From positions 1 through 13,563 of the forward strand of contig CAYPQK010000084.1 in the NCBI GenBank assembly GCA_964412895.1: DNA of 13,563 bases. Reading direction: 5' to 3'. The position numbers and the translations under genes are program-made. Positions 6,741 to 13,563 of this stretch are shown piece by piece (position 1 is the stretch's first letter; each line of letters opens with the position of its first letter). Below the pieces are notes generated by a model, which made no database searches, had not been told where the DNA came from, and was given only the letters and a program-made list of their open reading frames with translations. Origin of the DNA: CALMRE01 sp964412895. Lineage in GTDB: Bacteria > UBP6 > UBA1177 > JAKLFG01.

Positions 6741-7991
6741 TTATTCGACCGGCGGTTTGCCGCCGTTCCTGACCGACTTCTTGAGTTTATCCCAGTAGAC
6801 CTTGAGTTTCCCTTCGTAGCCGTTGTCGCTCGGGTCATAGAACTTCTGCGGTTCGGCACCGTCGGGAAAATAGCGGACATCGACCCAGTGGCCGGGGAAG
6901 TCGTGCGGGTAACGGTAGTCAGCCCCCTCCTCCTCCGGCGCGAGCGAAGTGGCGTTGACGAGGTACTGCGGCGGCTTGAGGTCGGGATGTTCGCGGACGA
7001 AATCCTTCGCCTTCTTGAGGGCGAGGTACGAGGCGTTCGACTTTGGCGCCGATGCAAGGTAGGTCACCGCGTGGGCGAGTATCAGTTCCCCCTCCGGCAG
7101 GCCGACATGGCGGAAGGCATGGAGCGCCGCCACGGCCAGTTCCAGAGCGCGCGGATCGGCGTTGCTGATGTCCTCCGAGGCGAAGATGATCATCCGGCGG
7201 ATGAGGAACAGCGGATCGTCGCCCGCGTCGAGCATCCGGACGAGGTAGTAGAGCGCCGCGTCGGGGTCTGAACCGCGCAGACTCTTGATGAAGGCCGATA
7301 TGAGGCGGTAGTGGTAATCGCCCTTCTTGTCGTACTTGTCGGGGTTCAGTAGCACCTTGCGGGCCGTCTCCCACGCGATCTCTTTGGTCTCGGAGAGATA
7401 AAAAGCCGATTCGAGGATGGAGAGCGCTATCCGCAGGTCGCCCTGTGACTCGTCGGCGAGCGCCGCGAGTGTCTTATCGTCGGCTTTCGCGCCGAGATGG
7501 TCGAGTCCCCGTTTCAGCACCGCGACGGTATCATCAACGCCGATCGGTTCGAACCGCATCGCCCGGGTCCGTGACAGCAGGGCATTGTTGACATAGAACG
7601 AGGGGTTCTCGGTGGTCGCGCCGATGAAAATGACGCCCCCCTCCTCTATCATCGGCAGGAAGATGTCCTGCTGTGCCTTGTTGAAACGGTGCAACTCATC
7701 GACGAAGACGATCTGCCGCTGAGCGAAAAGTGTCCCCTTCTCGGTATAAACCTTCTTTTTTATCTCGACGGTGGAGTCCTTCACCCCGGAGAAATAGTAG
7801 ATCTTCGCATCGAACAGCTCCCCGGCGATGCGGGCGACCGTCGTTTTGCCGGTTCCCGGCGGGCCATAGAATATCATTGAAGGGAGAAATCCCTGCGCGA
7901 GGAACGATGAAACGAGCTTGGTGATATGCCCCTGCCCGACCACCTCATTGAGGTTCTTGGGACGCAGGGCGGTCGCTAAGGGCTGATTCAT
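6741..7991 (-). CDS. rarA: Replication-associated recombination protein A, RarA/MgsA (AAA+ ATPase)
   Basis: This 416-aa protein has the full length and layout of RarA, the bacterial relative of WRNIP1/Mgs1. It acts at stalled or gapped replication forks together with SSB and RecA-dependent repair. Visible motifs are the opening ATALRPKNL and GQ segment, Walker A GPPGTGKT (43-50), Walker B VFVDELHRF (95-103), sensor-1 region GATTENPSF (124-132) and the arginine-finger segment LLSRTRAMRF (138-147). A C-terminal clamp-loader-like tetramerisation region includes SLRGSDPDAALYYLVRML and ends with HWVDVRYFPDG. The ATG at 7991 lies 3 bases after the stop of the upstream ApbE-like gene without a clear ribosome site, so it is probably translationally coupled as the last gene of a khpA operon. 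Nothing suggests damage. Confidence 0.95.
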   Translation of the reverse strand: MNQPLATALRPKNLNEVVGQGHITKLVSSFLAQGFLPSMIFYGPPGTGKTTVARIAGELFDAKIYYFSGVKDSTVEIKKKVYTEKGTLFAQRQIVFVDELHRFNKAQQDIFLPMIEEGGVIFIGATTENPSFYVNNALLSRTRAMRFEPIGVDDTVAVLKRGLDHLGAKADDKTLAALADESQGDLRIALSILESAFYLSETKEIAWETARKVLLNPDKYDKKGDYHYRLISAFIKSLRGSDPDAALYYLVRMLDAGDDPLFLIRRMIIFASEDISNADPRALELAVAALHAFRHVGLPEGELILAHAVTYLASAPKSNASYLALKKAKDFVREHPDLKPPQYLVNATSLAPEEEGADYRYPHDFPGHWVDVRYFPDGAEPQKFYDPSDNGYEGKLKVYWDKLKKSVRNGGKPPVE

Positions 7992-7994
7992 CGG

Positions 7995-9542
7995 CTATTT
8001 GTCATCGGGACGGTCTTTCTGCCACCGTTTGAACGGATCGTTCTCCTTAACCTTCTGGAGCCGTTTTTCACGCGCCGCCGCTATCTCTTCCTTGGTGATG
8101 AAACGCTCCTTTGCCGTGGCCGGGAACACGAGCGCCGCCTTCCGTTCGACATAGAAAAGCTCGGCCGTGACCTTCATGCCGTCCGGTCTTATCTGATTCT
8201 TCGTTTCGAACTCGACCAGCGCCGTCAGTATCTCCTGTCGCGTCATCGGTTCTCCCGTCGCGGTCAGTTTCGTGAGATAGTCCGCCGTCCGGGGGTCGTT
8301 GTCGAATTTCCCGGTCTGCACGACATCCTGCCGCGCGACCAGCACATAGGGCACCTGCGGGAAGTCTTTCTCGAAGGCCGCCCGTTCTTCCGGCGCGGCG
8401 ATGAACAGGGCATAGGCGAACATCCGTGCCGTGACGGCGTCGGACGCTATGGTCAGCGCGGCCAGATTGTGCTTCGTCGGCAGTCCGGTGCGCCAGTCTA
8501 TCGGCATCGGATAGAAACGGCCCTCCTGCGCCACCACATCTTCATTGATGCGGGCAACGGCCCACGACCCCGTCTCTTCGACCAGTTTCACCGCCCCCAG
8601 CGACCGGTCGCCGATCAGTATCTGCGGATCGTCGACGCTGATGGTCCAGCGCACATATTCCTTCGGCAGACTCCACATCCCGTGGCGGTCGCCGTAATAG
8701 ATAAGGTATTTCATGGTCTGCGGCAGTTTCGCCCGCAGATTGTCGAGGAACAGCGCCTCGCGGAAGAATTTCAGCCGTATCCGGACATTCGCCGATGCGA
8801 TGCGGACCGTTTTATTCTGTTCGTCGATCTCTATCGCCGACGGCTTTGCGTAGGGTATGAAATCCTTCAGGCTCTTCATGTCGGGCAGGAACCGGTCCTT
8901 GGCGATGATGACCTCAAGGTGCGCCAGATCCCCCTCTTTCTTCTTTTTTTCCTCGTCGGTCAGTTCGGTCTTTCTCGTGCGCAGTTCCTGCGTTATCGCA
9001 AAATGCTGCTCCTTGGCCTTTTTCCAGTTCTCATAGCGGCGCACCGCAATGTCCCAGAAGTCGAAGATATCGCCCGAGGCAAGGTTGTAGAGACTCTTTT
9101 CGGAATGCTCCTTCGCCTGTTTCAGGAGGGCGAACAACCGCGGCTCGCCCGACAGGTCGAGCGCCCGGTGCTCACCCTTGTCGTCCTTGCGGTTGAGTAT
9201 CTCCTCGAAGGCGAGCAGTTTGTCGGTCTCATCCTGCGCCGCGCGGATGAACGACGGGAAGGTCTTGCCGTAGAATTCCGACCCGAGATCCTGCGAGCGG
9301 ATCACCAGCGGGATATCATAGACCTTGTATTTGACCGGTTCGGCGACGAAGAAATCCTTCATCGAGTCGGCGTACTGCTTCGCCCCCGCCATGCGATCCC
9401 CGCCTTCGAAGGCACCGTACTGCCGGAAGAAGAGGAACATGATGAAGGCGGCGATAAGTATGAATAGCGGGATCAGTTTACCCGCCGTAAAAACAGAACC
9501 GCCCCGGGAAGAGGCGGTTCCTGACCTTTTTTCGAAAACCAT
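7995..9542 (-). CDS. Membrane-anchored ApbE-like (FAD:protein FMN transferase fold) protein, probably not catalytic
   Basis: Starting at ATG 9542, this gives 515 aa; the frame is open back to 9665 but would overlap khpA. Residues ~23-39 form one membrane helix and the rest is probably periplasmic. The pattern follows ApbE: an N-terminal region ending in DIFDFWD, the DP and VKLVEETGSWAV strands, GRFYPMPIDWRTG (ending at Gly353, ApbE usually has HIIDPRTG) and ASDAVTARMFAYALF. ApbE transfers FMN to threonine in partner proteins and needs magnesium. Here the Asp and Thr of the family's TADA(x)2T segment appear as Arg373 and Tyr377, and the histidine before IDP is lost, so metal binding looks absent. 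A Lys/Glu-rich helical insert lies at ~170-215 and the C-terminal tail is charged. It sits between khpA and rarA, 4 bases after the khpA stop. The family assignment is moderate and no function is known. Confidence 0.6.
   Translation of the reverse strand: MVFEKRSGTASSRGGSVFTAGKLIPLFILIAAFIMFLFFRQYGAFEGGDRMAGAKQYADSMKDFFVAEPVKYKVYDIPLVIRSQDLGSEFYGKTFPSFIRAAQDETDKLLAFEEILNRKDDKGEHRALDLSGEPRLFALLKQAKEHSEKSLYNLASGDIFDFWDIAVRRYENWKKAKEQHFAITQELRTRKTELTDEEKKKKEGDLAHLEVIIAKDRFLPDMKSLKDFIPYAKPSAIEIDEQNKTVRIASANVRIRLKFFREALFLDNLRAKLPQTMKYLIYYGDRHGMWSLPKEYVRWTISVDDPQILIGDRSLGAVKLVEETGSWAVARINEDVVAQEGRFYPMPIDWRTGLPTKHNLAALTIASDAVTARMFAYALFIAAPEERAAFEKDFPQVPYVLVARQDVVQTGKFDNDPRTADYLTKLTATGEPMTRQEILTALVEFETKNQIRPDGMKVTAELFYVERKAALVFPATAKERFITKEEIAAAREKRLQKVKENDPFKRWQKDRPDDK
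9489..9532 (-). terminator. Terminator-like hairpin inside codons 8-18 of the ApbE-like gene
   Basis: On the minus strand an 8-bp GC-rich stem GAACCGCC (9520-9513) / GGCGGTTC (9503-9496) with a 9-base loop is followed by TGTTTTTA (9495-9488). The plus strand also ends in a run of six T (9527-9532), so the structure could terminate either way. It begins only 27 bases after the khpA stop, yet within the next reading frame, which has no other ATG, GTG or TTG before its membrane helix. It may act as an attenuator that makes khpA mRNA more abundant than that of the genes behind it. The structure is seen; the function is inferred. Confidence 0.55.
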
Positions 9543-9546
9543 CGGA

Positions 9547-9783
9547 CTACTTGTCCTCGATGATCTCGAGGACGACCTTCTGCCCGTGACGGCTGGCCAC
9601 GGCCGAAAGAAGGACGCGCAGGGCATTCGCGGTACGGCCGCTCTTGCCGATGACCTTGCCCACATCCTCTTTGGCGACCCGCAACTCGATGATGGCGGTA
9701 CTCTTCCCCTCGATGAAACTCACATCGACCTCGTCGGGATTGTCGACCAGTCTCTTGGCGATCTCCAGGATAAATTCTTTCAT
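9547..9783 (-). CDS. khpA: KhpA-type KH-domain RNA-binding protein
   Basis: This is a 78-aa single type-II KH domain, the normal length for KhpA (YlqC). The GxxG RNA-binding loop is GKSG (residues 46-49), within KVIGKSGRTANALRVLL, which is nearly diagnostic of the family. KhpA binds RNA, often with KhpB/Jag, and is linked to cell division and envelope control in Firmicutes. The start at 9783 is chosen because GGAGG (9793-9789) lies 5 bases upstream; in-frame ATGs at 9813 and 9795 would add residues not typical of the family. In many genomes khpA sits between rpsP and rimM/trmD; here it instead leads an operon with the ApbE-like gene and rarA, from its own promoter. Confidence 0.92.
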   Translation of the reverse strand: MKEFILEIAKRLVDNPDEVDVSFIEGKSTAIIELRVAKEDVGKVIGKSGRTANALRVLLSAVASRHGQKVVLEIIEDK

Positions 9784-9851
9784 TTCCTCCTCCATCCGAA
9801 CATCAATCAGCAAGCGCAGGGGGTGGCGTTTTTCCCCGGGTCAACAGAGCG

Positions 9852-9879
9852 ATTGTATCTCATCGGTATTTTTTTTCAA
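9852..9879 (-). promoter_or_regulatory. Putative sigma70-type promoter of the khpA operon
   Basis: On the minus strand TTGAAA (9879-9874) and TACAAT (9857-9852) are separated by 16 bases; each matches the consensus at 5 of 6 positions. The predicted start near 9845 gives a leader of about 60 bases to ATG 9783. It lies in the AT-rich 172-base divergent region between khpA and uppP. This is one of the two best promoter matches in the window. Confidence 0.55.
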
Positions 9880-9894
9880 TTAAATCGTATTTTT

Positions 9895-9923
9895 TTGACT
9901 CTTACCATTCTTTTTGACATAGT
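9895..9923 (+). promoter_or_regulatory. Putative promoter of uppP
   Basis: TTGACT (9895-9900) and CATAGT (9918-9923) are 17 bases apart, matching the consensus at 5 of 6 and 4 of 6 positions. The predicted start near 9930 leaves a leader of about 26 bases with GGAGG (9944-9948), 7 bases before the GTG start. A second TTGACA at 9914-9919 lacks a good -10 partner. Together with the khpA promoter it makes a back-to-back control region. Confidence 0.4.
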
Positions 9924-9955
9924 CGTTTTTCGGCAATTGGCTCGGAGGCTTCACC

Positions 9956-10750
9956 GTGTCGGACATTATCACCGCGATCATACTCGGCATCGTCGAGGGA
10001 ATAACCGAATTTCTCCCCGTCTCCTCGACTGGCCATCTCATCCTCGCCAACGAGTTCTTCACCTTCGCCGACAGCGGATTCGCCGCGATGTTCGACATCG
10101 TCATCCAGTCGGGCGCCATCCTGTCGGTCATCCTCTACTTCCGGCACCGTTTGCTGCCGGTGGGACTTCCCGCCCACCGTGACCGCGTTTTGAGCCTCTG
10201 GCGGGCGACCATCGTCGGTGTCATCCCGGCGCTCGTGCTGGGTGCGGCGTTCGGCGACCTCATCGAAGAAAAACTCTTCAATCCCTTCGTCGTCGCCGGG
10301 TCGCTCCTGATCGGCGGCATCGTGATACTCATCGTCGAGCGGCGCACCCCGACCGACCGGATAGCGGCGGCCGAGGATATCCCGCTTAAGATCGCGCTCC
10401 TCATCGGCCTCATCCAGTGTCTGGCGATGGTCCCCGGCGTATCGCGGTCGGCGGCCACCATCATCGGCGCAATGTTGTTGGGCACCTCGCGCCTCGCGGC
10501 GGCCGAGTTCAGCTTCTTCCTCGCCATCCCCACCATCGGCGCGGCGACTGCCTATAGCCTACTCAAACACGCGGCCATTGTGACCGGCCCGCAGGCCGTG
10601 GCGCTTGCGGTCGGCTTCGCCGTCTCGTTCATCACCGCCTACGCCGTCATCGCCCTTTTCATGCGGTGGATATCGACCCGCACCTTCGCCCCGTTCGGCT
10701 GGTACCGCATCGCCCTTTCGCTCGCGGTGGTCGCCTACTTCGCGGTCTAA
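9956..10750 (+). CDS. uppP: Undecaprenyl-diphosphatase UppP (BacA)
   Basis: This 264-aa integral membrane protein removes a phosphate from undecaprenyl diphosphate, returning the lipid carrier used for peptidoglycan and other wall polymers; overproduction gives bacitracin resistance. Both family motifs are present: the E(x)3E segment GIVEGITEFLPVSSTGHL (Glu14, Glu18, His27) and the PGxSRS segment VPGVSRSAAT (159-168, Arg164). The hydrophobic pattern and length fit the family. Translation starts at GTG 9956, set by GGAGG 7 bases upstream. The gene is divergent from khpA and is followed after 79 bases by the mla operon in the same direction, so the two may be co-transcribed since no terminator hairpin is visible between them. 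Confidence 0.95.
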   Translation: MSDIITAIILGIVEGITEFLPVSSTGHLILANEFFTFADSGFAAMFDIVIQSGAILSVILYFRHRLLPVGLPAHRDRVLSLWRATIVGVIPALVLGAAFGDLIEEKLFNPFVVAGSLLIGGIVILIVERRTPTDRIAAAEDIPLKIALLIGLIQCLAMVPGVSRSAATIIGAMLLGTSRLAAAEFSFFLAIPTIGAATAYSLLKHAAIVTGPQAVALAVGFAVSFITAYAVIALFMRWISTRTFAPFGWYRIALSLAVVAYFAV

Positions 10751-10765
10751 CGCTCCGTATAATTG

Positions 10766-10794
10766 TTGACTATCGCGCCTCTTTATTGTACTGT
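10766..10794 (+). promoter_or_regulatory. Weak candidate promoter for the mla operon
   Basis: TTGACT (10766-10771) and TACTGT (10789-10794) are 17 bases apart; the -35 is good but the -10 is poor (3 of 6). The 79-base gap between uppP and mlaE is AT-richer than the genes around it. Transcription through from uppP is an equally good explanation. Confidence 0.25.
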
Positions 10795-10810
10795 TCCTGT
10801 GCCTTTTATT

Positions 10811-10816
10811 GGGAGA
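10811..10816 (+). promoter_or_regulatory. Candidate ribosome binding site of mlaE with unusually long spacing
   Basis: GGGAGA lies 13 bases before ATG 10830, further than the usual 5-9. The in-frame TTG at 10809 lies in front of this site and so cannot use it, which is why ATG 10830 is preferred. The next in-frame ATG (10842) has no site at all. Confidence 0.4.
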
Positions 10817-10829
10817 ATGGCTTACCCGC

Positions 10830-11606
10830 ATGAATGCCGTTATGGCGTATATCAACGAAATGCTTACGGTATCTGGGAAGTACGCCCTATTCCTCCTTTC
10901 AACCATTGGCTGGACCTTCCGGCGGCCGTTCCGGTGGAAACTGCTGTTCGAGAATATCGAGAAGATCGGCGTCAATTCGACTCTCATAATCGCCCTTTCG
11001 GCCCTCACGGTCGGGATGATATTCTCGCTCCAGATCACCTACATGATGCGCATCTTCCGCGGCGAGACCTTCGTCGGCGCGATGGTGGCGATGACGATGG
11101 GCCGCGAACTAGCGCCGGTCATGACGGCGCTCATGCTCATCGCCAAGAACGGCTCCTCGATGGCGGCTGAACTGGGCACGATGAAGGTCACCGAACAGAT
11201 CGCGGCGATGGAGACCATGGCGGTCAATCCGATACACTACCTCGTCGTTCCCCGGATGCTTGCCTCGATCATCGTCTACCCGGTGCTCACGGGGCTTGCC
11301 AATATCCTCGGCATCGCCGGCTCCTACTTCGTCGCGGTGATACTCGAAGGGGTCGATTCGGCGCGCTACTGGGACCGGCTTTTCTTCTGGATAGACCCGA
11401 AGGACATCTACTCGGGACTCATCAAGGCGGCGATCTTCGCGATCATTGTCACGACGATAAGCTGTTTCTACGGACTGACCACGCGCAACGGCGCCAAGGG
11501 GGTCGGCATCTCGACCACTAAGGCGGTCGTGTCGAGTTCGGTGGCGATCCTGATCGCCGATTATGTGCTCGCCGACCTGCTGATAACGATACTGTACAAG
11601 AACTGA
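10830..11606 (+). CDS. mlaE: MlaE-family ABC transporter permease (phospholipid transport)
   Basis: This protein of 258 aa from ATG 10830 is an integral membrane permease of the MlaE/YrbE family, which pairs with an ATPase and an MCE subunit to move phospholipids between inner and outer membrane. The family core is clear: GRELAPVMTALMLIAKNG, then AAELGTMKVTEQIAAMET and MAVNPIHYLVVPR, and a C-terminal YGLTTRNGAKGVG followed by STTKAVVSSS. Five or so membrane segments are visible. Where E. coli MlaE has AGRAGSA this protein has AKNGSSM, a modest change in the conserved loop. mlaF follows after one base and mlaD overlaps mlaF, so the three subunits are encoded together; mlaB and mlaC are not in the window. 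Confidence 0.93.
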   Translation: MNAVMAYINEMLTVSGKYALFLLSTIGWTFRRPFRWKLLFENIEKIGVNSTLIIALSALTVGMIFSLQITYMMRIFRGETFVGAMVAMTMGRELAPVMTALMLIAKNGSSMAAELGTMKVTEQIAAMETMAVNPIHYLVVPRMLASIIVYPVLTGLANILGIAGSYFVAVILEGVDSARYWDRLFFWIDPKDIYSGLIKAAIFAIIVTTISCFYGLTTRNGAKGVGISTTKAVVSSSVAILIADYVLADLLITILYKN

Positions 11607-11607
11607 C

Positions 11608-12378
11608 ATGACCGACCTCATTCTCGACATAAAGGACCTCCACAAGTCCTTCGGCGCCCAGCAGGTGCTGAGCGGCGTCAATATCGGCGTCGAGCGGGGG
11701 AAGATAACGGTCATCATCGGCAAGAGCGGCACCGGCAAATCGGTCCTGTTCAAGAACATCATGGGACTCCTGAAGCCCGACAGCGGCGAGATACTTTACG
11801 AAGGGCTCGATGTGGTCCACGCATCGGAGCAGGAACTGCTGAACATGCGGCGTGACATCGGCTATCTTTTTCAGGAAGCGGCCCTCTTCGATTCTCTGAC
11901 GGTCGAAGAGAATGTCGCCTTCCCGCTCGAGGAGATGCTGTTCTGGAAAGACCGCCGGAAGATATCCGACCGGGTCCACGAAATGCTCGACATCGTCGAT
12001 CTGGTGGGTTCCGAGAAGAAGTATCCGTCGGAACTTTCGGGCGGCATGCGCAAACGGGTCGGCCTTGCCCGCGCCCTTGCCAGCAACGCCAAGATCGTGC
12101 TGTTCGACGAACCGACCACCGGACTCGACCCGATACTCACCCAGAACATCGACGAACTGATACAGAAGGTCAATAAGACGCTCGGGGTCACCTGTCTGGT
12201 CATCAGCCACGACATACAGGCCGCCTTCCATATCGCCGACAAGATCGCCTTTCTGTACGACGGCGTGATCGAGGTATCGGGAACACCGCGCGAAGTGAGA
12301 AAAACGGACCACCCGATGCTGAAACTTTTCATGGAGAACGCGATGAATTGCATTAACGATAGAGCGGTGAGCTCATGA
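11608..12378 (+). CDS. mlaF: MlaF-family ABC transporter ATPase (phospholipid transport)
   Basis: This is a 256-aa cytoplasmic nucleotide-binding subunit that powers the MlaE permease. All ABC motifs are intact: Walker A GKSGTGKS (38-45), Q-loop Gln89 in LFQEAALFDSLTV, signature LSGGM (143-147), Walker B IVLFDE (163-168), D-loop GLD (172-174) and switch His201 in VISHD. The LSGGM signature and the LFQ(x)ALFDSLTV segment are typical of MlaF/Ttg2A rather than of other ABC ATPases. The ATG lies one base after the mlaE stop and the stop overlaps the mlaD start as ATGA, indicating coupled translation. Confidence 0.95.
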   Translation: MTDLILDIKDLHKSFGAQQVLSGVNIGVERGKITVIIGKSGTGKSVLFKNIMGLLKPDSGEILYEGLDVVHASEQELLNMRRDIGYLFQEAALFDSLTVEENVAFPLEEMLFWKDRRKISDRVHEMLDIVDLVGSEKKYPSELSGGMRKRVGLARALASNAKIVLFDEPTTGLDPILTQNIDELIQKVNKTLGVTCLVISHDIQAAFHIADKIAFLYDGVIEVSGTPREVRKTDHPMLKLFMENAMNCINDRAVSS

Positions 12379-13563
12379 CACGGATAGCGAAGATAGGCAT
12401 ATTCTTCATCGTCATCACGGCGCTGACCACCTTCTACATGATGAAAAGCGCCGACTGGCTCGTGAAGGGGGGCACCTACAAACTCTACGCTTACCTCGAC
12501 GACGCGACCGGCCTGCTGGAGGATTCCGAGATCCTCATCGCCGGTGTCGCCATCGGCAAGATACGGCTGATCGAACTCGAAGGGGAACGGGCGAAGGTGA
12601 CGCTCGAGATATACGACAAAGTGCCGCTCTACAAGGACGCATTCCTTTACAAGGACATGCAGTCGATGCTGGGCACCTCGATGCTCCAGCTCTCCCCCGG
12701 CAAGGACAAGGGCGCCCCGCTCAAGGACGGCGACTGGATAACGCATGTCGACAGCAAGACGGGGCTCAATTACACCATCGATAAGGCCAAGTCGATAGCC
12801 AACCGGACCGAAGGGATCGTCAACAACATCGGCGATTTCGTCGAACGGGAGGATTTCCAGAAGAAGATGACCGAACTGGTCGATGTCCTGACCCGCGTCT
12901 CCAAGTCGTCGGCGCAGAATGTCGAGGCGAACCTCATCCTGATGCGCGTCACGATGAAGAACATGGCCGAGATCACCGGCAAGGTCAACGCGAACTTCGA
13001 CGCCAACCTCAAGCAGATGGAACTGCTCATCGCCAACACCATCGCCCTGACCGACAAGGCGAACAAACTGCTCGGCGAGAACGACAAGGCCATCAGCGAG
13101 TCGCTCGCCGCGGTGCGCGACAGCCTGAAAAGCCTTTCGGGACAGGTGGCCACGGCGCAGGAGGCCATCACCAGCGCCAAGGCGACCATGCAGAACATGG
13201 AGGAGATATCGGGCCGCATCAAGAACGGCGAAGGGAACGTCGGCAAGGCGCTCAAGGATGAAAAACTCTACGAGAACATCTCCAACATCGCCGCCAAGGC
13301 CTCCGACTACGCCGATTCGACGCTCGGGATGCAGGTGCAGGTCGATTTCCACAGCGAGTTCCGGGCGCTCGACCAGAATTTCCAGAACATATTCAACCTG
13401 CGGCTCCAGCCGCGTGCCGACCGCTATTATCTGCTGGGCGTGGTGGACGACCCGTCGGGCCGTCTGACCGAAAAGACGACCGTCACCGAGATCACCGATC
13501 CGACCGTCGCCCCCGGCACCTACACCGTGATAGAAAAAGAGAAAAAGACCGAGAACGCGCTGA
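12375..13563 (+). CDS. mlaD: MlaD-like MCE-domain protein with long helical region and extra C-terminal domain (3' end outside window)
   Basis: An open frame of 396 codons starts at ATG 12375 (ATGA overlap with mlaF) and runs past the window end. Residues ~7-23 form a membrane anchor. Residues ~34-115 are the MCE domain, with GLLEDSEILIAGVAIGKI and LGTSMLQLSPG. Residues ~120-310 are a long helical, probably coiled-coil region rich in Asn, Lys and Glu, ending in the motif GRIKNGEGNVGKALKDEKLY that is common in long MCE proteins. From ~325 a beta-type domain follows with LRLQPRADRYYLLGVVDDPSG. E. coli MlaD is only ~183 aa, so this is a long version. The subunit collects or guides phospholipids in the periplasm; the helical part could reach across it. 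It is the third gene of the mlaEFD set. Confidence 0.9.
   Translation, partial: MTRIAKIGIFFIVITALTTFYMMKSADWLVKGGTYKLYAYLDDATGLLEDSEILIAGVAIGKIRLIELEGERAKVTLEIYDKVPLYKDAFLYKDMQSMLGTSMLQLSPGKDKGAPLKDGDWITHVDSKTGLNYTIDKAKSIANRTEGIVNNIGDFVEREDFQKKMTELVDVLTRVSKSSAQNVEANLILMRVTMKNMAEITGKVNANFDANLKQMELLIANTIALTDKANKLLGENDKAISESLAAVRDSLKSLSGQVATAQEAITSAKATMQNMEEISGRIKNGEGNVGKALKDEKLYENISNIAAKASDYADSTLGMQVQVDFHSEFRALDQNFQNIFNLRLQPRADRYYLLGVVDDPSGRLTEKTTVTEITDPTVAPGTYTVIEKEKKTENAL

Noticed and set aside
8469..9467. 332-codon plus-strand open frame opposite the ApbE-like gene
   Set aside because: It has no ribosome site and no recognisable family, and lies wholly antisense to a gene in a tight operon.
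9543..9665. Upstream extension of the ApbE-like gene to ATG 9665
   Set aside because: It would overlap about half of khpA in another frame and give an Arg/Ser-rich stretch typical of an out-of-frame reading.
10809..10829. TTG 10809 as start of mlaE
   Set aside because: No ribosome site precedes it; ATG 10830 gives a normal family length.
1..13563. tRNA, rRNA, phage, transposon or defence genes
   Set aside because: I found no tRNA-like fold, transposase, integrase or recognised defence gene on either strand.

Overview
The window is GC-rich chromosomal DNA from a diderm bacterium. It encodes an MCE/Mla phospholipid-transport operon, undecaprenyl-diphosphatase and lipobox lipoproteins. The Asp/Thr-rich lipoproteins, thrombospondin type-3 calcium repeats and Myxococcus-type Cys-rich repeats (ECDDGN motif) resemble what is seen in the former Deltaproteobacteria (Myxococcota, Bradymonadota, Lernaellota and similar groups). 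No rRNA or marker gene fixes the lineage, so this is an inference. I see no mobile elements, tRNAs or CRISPR arrays.

Left part (1-6639): the cell-surface block. It holds the 3' end of an Asp-rich exported protein ending in a CGC motif, a 654-aa lipoprotein with calcium-binding repeats and a von Willebrand A domain, a small CPBP-type membrane protease on the minus strand, and a 1152-aa multidomain lipoprotein ending in an apparently intact M28 zinc peptidase. The protease and the peptidase gene diverge from a 100-base region in which one palindromic TTGCAA could serve as -35 for both directions.

Middle part (6640-9879): a minus-strand operon khpA, a membrane-anchored ApbE-like protein without recognisable metal ligands, and rarA, with gaps of 4 and 3 bases. 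A good sigma70-type promoter precedes khpA. A terminator-like hairpin lies inside the first 18 codons of the ApbE-like gene. A nested inverted repeat (6644-6729) separates rarA from the convergent peptidase gene.

Right part (9895-13563): plus-strand envelope genes. uppP recycles the undecaprenyl carrier. It is followed by mlaE (permease), mlaF (ATPase) and mlaD (MCE substrate-binding subunit), with a 1-base gap and then an ATGA overlap. The mlaD-like protein is much longer than E. coli MlaD, with a long helical region and a further C-terminal domain, and it runs off the window. No gene-free stretch exceeds about 175 bases. The most original items are the ApbE-like pseudoenzyme in a khpA/rarA operon with its early-codon hairpin, and the domain nested inside a Cys-rich repeat of the M28 lipoprotein. 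No clearly new defence or mobile system is visible.
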